Shown: positions 1-5,285 of the stretch, piece by piece | Position numbering within the stretch: position 1 is the stretch's first letter | How the letters are laid out: the number at the start of each line of letters is the position of its first letter | DNA from: Akkermansiaceae bacterium | GTDB taxonomy: Bacteria > Verrucomicrobiota > Verrucomicrobiia > Verrucomicrobiales > Akkermansiaceae | DNA: 11,561 nucleotides | Direction: 5' to 3' | Assembly (NCBI GenBank): GCA_011524615.1 | Contig: WTJZ01000160.1 | Coordinates: 1 to 11,561, forward strand | Program-made: the position numbers and the translations under genes | Notes under the pieces: generated by a model | Database searches by the model: none | What the model was told of the DNA's origin: nothing | What the model saw: the letters and a program-made list of their open reading frames with translations, nothing else

Positions 1-19
1 CGGTTCACTCTTCTCGATA

Positions 20-57
20 CTGAGATGGCTAAACTTCTCAGAGGATCACCTAATCCT
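20..57 (-). terminator. Possible weak terminator: two adjacent short hairpins
   Basis: Directly after the stop codon of the minus-strand small membrane protein gene lie two short inverted repeats. AGGAT at 42-46 pairs with ATCCT at 53-57, and CTGAGA at 20-25 pairs with TCTCAG at 36-41. Neither is followed by a run of T on the minus strand, so a standard intrinsic terminator is doubtful. The only support is the position at the end of a two-gene unit. The first 19 bases of the window show nothing. Confidence 0.2.
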
Positions 58-390
58 TTAGTCCTCCTCGTCCTCTGGAGGGGTGTCGTTGGCGCCTCGG
101 TTGAGGGCTACACTTTGGGCGAGGTCGTCATTGATCTCTACTTCGATGAAGTCTTCACCGGCCCACTTGCGTCGGATGGAGTTGACTGCGAGTACGGCGA
201 GGAGTCCAAAGGCGGAGAAGAAGAACTCCATGAAGAATGGAGTGACGGAGAAGCCCTGGATCTTGCTCGAGAGTTCCCCAACATAACCACCCACATACTT
301 ATAGCCTACCCAGAGGAGGAAGTGCCATCCTAGCATGGAGCCGAGGATGATACCGATGATGACGAGTGGTTTGGAGAGGATCTTGCGCAT
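58..390 (-). CDS. Small two-helix membrane protein of unknown function
   Basis: This 110-residue protein is not one I recognise. It has two hydrophobic segments, at about residues 8-30 and 51-70. Basic residues before helix 1 (Arg2, Lys3, Lys7) and after helix 2 (RRK at 73-75) place both ends in the cytoplasm by the positive-inside rule. The tail after residue 78 is polar and ends in a very acidic stretch (PPEDEED). The ATG at 388-390 lies only 5 bases after the stop codon of the sigma-54 activator gene, so the two are almost certainly co-transcribed. No Shine-Dalgarno sequence is visible, so translational coupling is plausible. The pairing suggests, but does not show, that it works with the activator, for example as a membrane partner or as a product of the same response. 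It is likely real because of its hydrophobic pattern and tight operon spacing. Confidence 0.75.
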   Translation of the reverse strand: MRKILSKPLVIIGIILGSMLGWHFLLWVGYKYVGGYVGELSSKIQGFSVTPFFMEFFFSAFGLLAVLAVNSIRRKWAGEDFIEVEINDDLAQSVALNRGANDTPPEDEED

Positions 391-395
391 AGTGT

Positions 396-1778
396 CTACT
401 TTGCTTGGATAGCCTTGAGTTCGGCGGTGGTCAAGCCTAGCATGGTTGCGGTTTCCTTGAGGTCACCGTCGTGTTCTTCTAGAGCGGCCTTGACGAGGAG
501 GGATTCTACCCATGCGACCGTGCTCTCTTGATCGGTAGGTCGATTATGCAGGAGAGTCGTGATCGCGTCGCGGACCTTGGCGTTTTCCTCAAAGGCGCCC
601 TTAGTGAAGGGGATATCCTCAGGGAGGAGGAGATCGGTAGAGCTGAGAGCACAGGCGCGAGCGATGGTGTTCTCCAGCTCGCGTACGTTGCCTGGCCATT
701 TGTGTTGCTTGAGGCTCTCGATCGCTTGCTCAGAGAGCTTGATCTGCGCCATGCCCTGCTTCTTGGTGATGCGCTGGAGGAAGAACTCGGCGAGTACAGG
801 GATATCGTCTTGTCTCTCTCGGAGAGGAGGGAGCTGGATGTCGACGACATTGAGACGGTAGTAGAGGTCCTCACGGAATCTGCCCTCGGCCACTTCCTTG
901 GCGAGGTCTTTATTGGTCGCGGCGATGATACGGACATCGGTCTTCTGCGTCTCATTACTACCGACTCGGGAGAAGGTGCCCTCCTGTAGAATACGGAGGA
1001 GCTTGACCTGAACGCTGTGTGGCATGTCACCGATCTCATCGAGGAAGAGAGTGGACTGGTCACATTGCTCGAAGCGTCCGATACGGCGGGTCACTGCGCC
1101 TGTGAAGGAGCCTTTTTCGTGTCCGAACAGTTCGGACTCGAGGAGATTATCAGGAATGGCGCCACAGTTCAGGGCGACCATCTCATTATTACGGCGAGGG
1201 GAATACTCGTGGATCGCATGAGCGACGAGTTCCTTACCGGTACCGGATTCCCCGATGATGAGGACGGGTGCCTCTGATTGGGCGACCTTACCGATGGTCT
1301 TGAAGACTCCTTGAATCGGGCGGGAGACACCGATCATCTTTACTCTGCCATCCATCTTAGGCATGGCGGTCTTGTTCTCCGCGGAGGAGCGGAGCTGTTC
1401 GGCAAAGCTGAGGGCCTCCTCTGCGGCGGTACGGAGCTCGAAGGGCATGGACTCCTTACGGAGGACATCGCGGGCGCCTTGTTGCGTCGCATCAATGATC
1501 TGAGAGGTGCTCGGAGAGTTGGTATAGAGAATGACTACCGTGCTCTTATCCGTCGCCTTGACCTGACGGAGAAGCTCGATCCCGTCAAACGGTTGTATCA
1601 TGACATTTGCCAGGACTAGGTCTATCTGCGTCTTTTGTACTACTTTGACGGCCTTTTCGGCATGATCGCACTTGAGTACTCGGACTTCGCCATCGACGGA
1701 AAGGTGCTTCTCTACCCATGCGAGGAAGTCATGGTCAGAGTCGATAGCGAGGATAGTTTGCAATGTTGGTTGTTCCAT
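396..1778 (-). CDS. Sigma-54-dependent transcriptional activator with degenerate receiver domain
   Basis: The 460-residue protein has NtrC/AtoC-family architecture. A receiver-like domain spans about residues 7-125, a sigma-54-interacting AAA+ domain about 149-375, and a C-terminal Fis-like helix-turn-helix about 425-460. The AAA+ core looks active: Walker A GESGTGKE from 176, Walker B TLFLDE at 243-248, and 'FREDLYYRLNV' and 'WPGNVREL' further on. The sigma-54 contact loop is GSFTGA (223-228) rather than GAFTGA. In the receiver the usual phospho-acceptor Asp is Asn58 (LVLANVM), read from AAT at 1605-1607. The acidic pocket keeps Asp13 and Asp15 with Ser14 between them, and the Thr86 and Lys108 switch residues remain. 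The final helix (LTTAELKAIQAK) lacks the basic residues typical of a Fis recognition helix. The family hydrolyses ATP to open sigma-54 promoters; here control is probably not by ordinary phosphorylation. A small membrane protein gene follows at 5 bases. No -24/-12 promoter is evident upstream. Confidence 0.95.
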   Translation of the reverse strand: MEQPTLQTILAIDSDHDFLAWVEKHLSVDGEVRVLKCDHAEKAVKVVQKTQIDLVLANVMIQPFDGIELLRQVKATDKSTVVILYTNSPSTSQIIDATQQGARDVLRKESMPFELRTAAEEALSFAEQLRSSAENKTAMPKMDGRVKMIGVSRPIQGVFKTIGKVAQSEAPVLIIGESGTGKELVAHAIHEYSPRRNNEMVALNCGAIPDNLLESELFGHEKGSFTGAVTRRIGRFEQCDQSTLFLDEIGDMPHSVQVKLLRILQEGTFSRVGSNETQKTDVRIIAATNKDLAKEVAEGRFREDLYYRLNVVDIQLPPLRERQDDIPVLAEFFLQRITKKQGMAQIKLSEQAIESLKQHKWPGNVRELENTIARACALSSTDLLLPEDIPFTKGAFEENAKVRDAITTLLHNRPTDQESTVAWVESLLVKAALEEHDGDLKETATMLGLTTAELKAIQAK

Positions 1779-1882
1779 AATCAGGGAGGGATCAGATCGA
1801 TACCCACGAGTTAGGAATGAACGAATAGGGAACGAATTACTAGTCTAAAGATGAAGTAAATGAATGCTTACGCTCTGGAAGA

Positions 1883-2308
1883 TTAGTAAAATTCACTTAT
1901 GAGCGATTCCTGGAGGGCGTGCATTTCGGTGTATTCGGGCTCGGAGAGGTCATCGTACCCAGCGAGATGGAGGAGCCCATGGACGTGGTATCGGAAGAGC
2001 TCTTCTGCGAGAGGGATACCGCGCTCATCAGCCTCACGTAGGGCGGTGTCATAACTGATGAAGACCTCTCCGTGGTGGAAGGTGATGACGTCTGTGGGGG
2101 TAGGGTCATCCATGAACTGGGCGTGTAGGTCACAGATCGTCTCATCGTTGATGAGGTTAAACTCGATCTCCTGGATCGTCTCGAGATGGGCCCCTGGCTT
2201 GATGAGGGAGCGAGAGGTGAGCGCAGCGTACGTCTTTTTGAGCTTAGGGAGGAGAGTACTCTGCTCAAATGCTATCGGAGACGGGTAATGGTTATACAGT
2301 GCGATCAT
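1883..2308 (-). CDS. ybeY: Endoribonuclease YbeY (rRNA maturation factor)
   Basis: YbeY is a metal-dependent single-strand endoribonuclease needed for 16S rRNA 3'-end processing and late 70S ribosome quality control in the cytoplasm. The 141-residue length is normal for the family. The signature is the metal site HGLLHLAGYDD: His110, His114 and, in place of the usual third His, Asp120. The upstream strand motif reads PTDVITFHHGEVFIS, where many bacteria have PTDVLSFP. The conserved Arg of E. coli-type proteins ('YR' before the PTDV motif) reads 'FM' here. As I recall, Bacteroidetes proteins share both the ITF form and a non-His third ligand, so this is probably a lineage variant and not damage. 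The ATG at 2306-2308 is preceded by a pyrimidine tract (CCCTCCCCCC on the coding strand) and has no Shine-Dalgarno. It is divergent from lnt, its relative in the E. coli ybeZ-ybeY-ybeX-lnt cluster. Confidence 0.93.
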   Translation of the reverse strand: MIALYNHYPSPIAFEQSTLLPKLKKTYAALTSRSLIKPGAHLETIQEIEFNLINDETICDLHAQFMDDPTPTDVITFHHGEVFISYDTALREADERGIPLAEELFRYHVHGLLHLAGYDDLSEPEYTEMHALQESLISEFY

Positions 2309-2392
2309 GGGGGGAGGGTATTACCGAAGTGCTGATGAGAGTGCAAGACCCCATCTTGGAGGTTTGCTGGAATATGATCCTCTACCAGCAGT

Positions 2393-2426
2393 AAAGTTTA
2401 ACCGCCTAGACGCTAAGGCGCAAAAA
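2393..2426 (+). repeat. Interspersed GC-rich repeat, copy 1
   Basis: The block reads AAAGTTTAACCGCCTAGACG followed by CTAAGGCGCAAAAA. It matches, with about six differences and small indels, the reverse complement of 7212-7245 in the mutL/polA spacer. The pattern 'ACCGC-AGAC-GGCGC' resembles, from memory, a family of short intergenic repeats of the type ACCGCAGAGACGCAGAGGCGC seen in many environmental bacterial genomes. Both copies lie in spacers beside genes. Confidence 0.65.
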
Positions 2427-2452
2427 GGGGGGGAGTAGTTTGTTACTTCGTT

Positions 2453-2482
2453 TTGATTGCCGCTCTCTATGGTTCATATTCT
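2453..2482 (+). promoter_or_regulatory. Weak candidate sigma-70-type promoter for lnt
   Basis: TTGATT at 2453-2458 and TATTCT at 2477-2482 are separated by 18 bases. Each matches four of six positions of the canonical -35 and -10 boxes. It lies about 130 bases before the chosen lnt start, on the right strand and in the only spacer available. Such pairs arise by chance in A+T-rich spacers, so this is only a candidate. Confidence 0.22.
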
Positions 2483-2615
2483 TAATCATATGAGGTATGA
2501 ATGGTTTCCACTCACTCTTGTCTTAATGCGTGTGGTACTGTCTTTTCTCACTATGTAATCAAGGATGATGTATTCAGCCATTGCCAGAGGCGCGTTCGCT
2601 CGCTACAGGGAGGGT

Positions 2616-4406
2616 ATGTCGATCTCTGTTCCTGTACTGATACGCTACGTGCTGGCGTTGGTGGCTGGTTTATTACTCTCACTGGCATATGCTCCGACGA
2701 ACTGGGGGATGTTGGCTTGGTTCTTTCCCGCGGCGTTGTTTGCACTACTCCAGAGTATGTCCTTGGTAGAGGGGAGACGCGCGAGGCTCGTGAACTTTGG
2801 GCGTGGTTTTCTCTTAGCCTTCGTTGCTGGATTTGGATTTTGGGTGAGAGATGTGGCCTTTATTGGGGCGGTGAGTCAGCAGGGCGGTTGGGTGAGTTCT
2901 GGGGCGATGGCGTTGTATCTTGCGCTCTTCTTTGGGCTATATGGGGGCTGGGCGGTAGCCTTTGGTCGCCCCCCTGCGATGAAACCGCGAGTCCAACCTG
3001 CGCTGATGATCCTGAAGTATGCGGCGCTCCATGGCTTGGCGTGGTGCAGCATCGAGTGGTTGCGTGGACTAGGGCGTCTGAGCTTTGGCTGGGACAGTCT
3101 CGGGGTGTCCTTTATGGACTCTGGGTTTGTGATTGCTCAGGTCGCTGACTTGGTGGGCGTGAACGGGTTATCGTTTATCCCGGTCTTTGGTGGGGTAGTC
3201 TTGGTGATGACGATCCGCGCCTTTCATCTAGAGGCGACTCATGGTTATCGTCGAGTACACTTTGAGGTGTTCGTCGCGATGCTGATGGTGGTGCTCGCCT
3301 TTACATACGGCTCGTTTCGCCTGAAGGGGCTGCATACGGTGGAGACAGAGCCGATCCGTAGTCTGGTCATACAGCAGAATGTCCCTGTGGCAGACTCGTT
3401 GGATCCTGCGCGGGAGTACGATATCTACAGTGGCTACACCTCAGGTCTAGAGCGTGCGATGGAGGGGATCATTGACCGGGCGGCGCTACAGTTAGAGCAG
3501 ACGGGCGAGGCCACGTTAGAGTCCCCTGATCTGGTCGTGTTCCCTGAGTCGGCGTTGCCGATCCCGATTTGGCGACTCAGTGATGGGGGCTTATTGCCAG
3601 ACCAAGGGTATGAGCTCTTTGTGAACAACGATATTCGGAGTCAGGGAGACTTTCTCTTCATCTCTGGGGTGTTAGAGTTTCCCTGTCACATGGTGGACGG
3701 GGTTCCGTTACATTATGCAGAGGGGAACATCTATAATGCGATGGGCTTCTTCTCCTCTGACTTTAAGAGTTACGAGCATCGCCCTAAGAATCATTTGATG
3801 CCCTTTGGGGAGTACATGCCCTTGTCTAACCTTCCCTTAGTCCAGTTGGCATATGAGTACTCGGCGGGGATGGTCTATGGCGGGGACTTCACTGCGGCCT
3901 CTCAGTTTGAGCCCTATCAGGCCGAGATCAGAGGACATGCGTATTCGATCATTCCCTCTGTGTGCTATGAGGATACGGTCTCGTCACTGACGCGTAAGTA
4001 TCTACGACCAGAGCCACAGGTGATCGTGAATGTCACCAATGATGGCTGGTTCGCGGGAACGGTATGTGCAGAGAAGCATTACCAAAACGCCCGCTATCGT
4101 GCGATCGAGTACCGCCGCCCTCTCGTGCGTGCGGCTAATACCGGGGTCTCTGCTGTAGTGAACCTGACAGGAGCCTCCGTGCATCCAGAGACCTTAGCCC
4201 CGCAAGAACTCCGTAATGAGGCTGGCGAGTGTGAGATCAAGGGCGCCTTGGAAGCGGTGGTCTCACTCCCGACTCAGCCGATCCCGACGCTCTATGCAGT
4301 GATCGGGAATATGCCTTGTTGGGGGGGCGGGTTAGTCGTGCTCATCTGGACGGTCCTGGGGGCTCTGAAGGGGAAGTGGTTCTTCCTCACCAGAGAGGGC
4401 GAGTAG
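2616..4406 (+). CDS. lnt: Apolipoprotein N-acyltransferase Lnt
   Basis: Lnt is an inner-membrane enzyme that transfers an acyl chain from a phospholipid to the N-terminal cysteine of apolipoproteins, the last step of lipoprotein maturation before Lol sorting. About seven N-terminal hydrophobic helices lead into a periplasmic nitrilase-like domain with the catalytic triad: Glu311 in FPESALP, Lys391 in RPKNHLMPFGEYMP, and Cys450 in PSVCYED. A last membrane helix lies near the C-terminus (GLVVLIWTVLGAL). At 596 residues it is longer than E. coli Lnt (about 510). I chose the ATG at 2616 because AGGGAGGG (2607-2614) precedes it and the first helix then starts near residue 8. An in-frame ATG at 2565 would add 17 residues (MMYSAIARGAFARYREG) with only AAGG before it. 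The gene stands alone, divergent from ybeY and convergent with an unknown gene. Confidence 0.95.
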   Translation: MSISVPVLIRYVLALVAGLLLSLAYAPTNWGMLAWFFPAALFALLQSMSLVEGRRARLVNFGRGFLLAFVAGFGFWVRDVAFIGAVSQQGGWVSSGAMALYLALFFGLYGGWAVAFGRPPAMKPRVQPALMILKYAALHGLAWCSIEWLRGLGRLSFGWDSLGVSFMDSGFVIAQVADLVGVNGLSFIPVFGGVVLVMTIRAFHLEATHGYRRVHFEVFVAMLMVVLAFTYGSFRLKGLHTVETEPIRSLVIQQNVPVADSLDPAREYDIYSGYTSGLERAMEGIIDRAALQLEQTGEATLESPDLVVFPESALPIPIWRLSDGGLLPDQGYELFVNNDIRSQGDFLFISGVLEFPCHMVDGVPLHYAEGNIYNAMGFFSSDFKSYEHRPKNHLMPFGEYMPLSNLPLVQLAYEYSAGMVYGGDFTAASQFEPYQAEIRGHAYSIIPSVCYEDTVSSLTRKYLRPEPQVIVNVTNDGWFAGTVCAEKHYQNARYRAIEYRRPLVRAANTGVSAVVNLTGASVHPETLAPQELRNEAGECEIKGALEAVVSLPTQPIPTLYAVIGNMPCWGGGLVVLIWTVLGALKGKWFFLTREGE

Positions 4407-4428
4407 TACGCTGTATGCATCTTTGCCC

Positions 4429-4451
4429 AGAGAGGAGCAGTGTTCTTCTCT
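4429..4451. terminator. Candidate bidirectional hairpin between convergent genes
   Basis: AGAGAGGA at 4429-4436 pairs with TCTTCTCT at 4444-4451 (eight pairs, one of them G-U in the plus-strand RNA) around the loop GCAGTGT. It sits in the 44-base spacer between the ends of lnt and the minus-strand gene and touches the latter's stop codon. No T-run follows in either direction, so termination efficiency is uncertain. Its location is the main argument. Confidence 0.35.
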
Positions 4452-5137
4452 TACGTTAGGCTTGGAGATCCTTGCTCCCAGACGATGAGATGGTCAGGGA
4501 CTTGGATAGGTGCTTCTTCTGGGTCTGTATCGGAGAGTAGAAATACTTGGTATGGGTTCTCCATATCGAATTCTGACATTAGAGAGCGGTCTAGGTGAAT
4601 ATCGAGAAGTAAGAGTGGGTGCTGGAGAGTATGAGTCGCATTGAGTGGGGGGAAGTGGCGTTTACGCCCTTCTACGAACTCGTCACTGTTGATCTCTCTA
4701 CAGGCCTGAGCGGTGTGAGGGTCAGTGAAGTCGGTGGGTGTCGATCCGTAGAGAGTAAAGAGTTGGTGCGAGACCGATTCTACTTCTTGGAGATATGCCT
4801 CGGAGTTATACCCTGGAGCTCCGCAGAAGAGAGCGGGACATTGTAATACGGTCTTACTCCATAATTGGGTATTAGCCATGAGGGTCTGAGCCATACATGG
4901 GTGGTATGAGGCGAGGGTTGTGGGAGCCTCTTCCAATGATTTGTTGATTTTGCGCTTCTTGAGCGAGCGCCCGATGATCATTCCTATGCCGAGGGGGATC
5001 CCAATTCCTGTTAGGATTAAGATCCAGGCTACGACGTAAATCCACTTTTGAGATAACTTCGCTTTATAGTCTTTTTTGAATTCTGCGGTTTGAATCCATT
5101 GGAGGTAATTTTGGTGTGTTTTTTGTAGATCTATCAC
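4451..5137 (-). CDS. Hypothetical protein with a single membrane helix
   Basis: I do not recognise this 228-residue protein. Residues 1-32 are polar and Lys-rich, one long hydrophobic helix covers about 33-56 (WIYVVAWILILTGIGIPLG and beyond), and it is followed by KKRKINK, a strong stop-transfer signal. The remaining 170 residues form a soluble domain with Cys at 81, 100, 105 and 146. The basic residues after the helix put this domain in the cytoplasm by the positive-inside rule, although the Lys-rich N-terminus makes the topology ambiguous. No catalytic motif stands out. The start is GTG at 5135-5137, the first possible start after an in-frame stop (TGA) upstream, and no Shine-Dalgarno is visible. 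It is divergent from mutL across 148 bases and convergent with lnt. The open length, membrane helix and balanced composition make a real gene likely. Confidence 0.75.
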   Translation of the reverse strand: MIDLQKTHQNYLQWIQTAEFKKDYKAKLSQKWIYVVAWILILTGIGIPLGIGMIIGRSLKKRKINKSLEEAPTTLASYHPCMAQTLMANTQLWSKTVLQCPALFCGAPGYNSEAYLQEVESVSHQLFTLYGSTPTDFTDPHTAQACREINSDEFVEGRKRHFPPLNATHTLQHPLLLLDIHLDRSLMSEFDMENPYQVFLLSDTDPEEAPIQVPDHLIVWEQGSPSLT

Positions 5138-5285
5138 GGTGTGGGAGTATCAATTTTCACGGAAGAGTCAATCTCTTCTCGTTAGTGTCGGAACGTTTCC
5201 GAGAGGGTGGGAGGTGATCTGGGGGATGTGTTTGATGGTTGGGATTGTGGCTTTACCTTAGGGGAGAATTTGGTTTGATGAGGGT

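Larger units (their letters stand above)
2309..2615. other. Divergent ybeY/lnt spacer
   Basis: This 307-base region between the ybeY and lnt starts must hold the promoters for both genes. It contains one copy of a GC-rich interspersed repeat (2393-2426) ending in seven G (2427-2433), a weak sigma-70-like pair (2453-2482), and a six-base inverted repeat TCATAT/ATATGA (2474-2479 and 2488-2493) around an A+T-rich loop. An ORF from 2501 crosses the lnt start in another frame, but it is a shadow of lnt. No convincing small gene or structured RNA is seen. Confidence 0.5.

Noticed and set aside
528..989. 153-codon frame antisense to the activator
   Set aside because: It is a shadow of the AAA+ coding region, with no independent support.
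506..1063. 185-codon Ser/Arg-rich frame within the sigma-54 activator gene
   Set aside because: The Ser/Arg composition is typical of a shifted frame, and the AAA+ domain is coded on the same strand in the proper frame.
2474..2493. Six-base inverted repeat TCATAT/ATATGA upstream of lnt
   Set aside because: It is short and A+T-rich and expected by chance. It is noted in the spacer entry but not called an operator.
2501..3148. Plus-strand frame of 215 codons across the lnt start
   Set aside because: It lies in another frame of lnt, its translation is Cys/Trp/Gly-rich without domain character, and lnt is certain from its catalytic triad.
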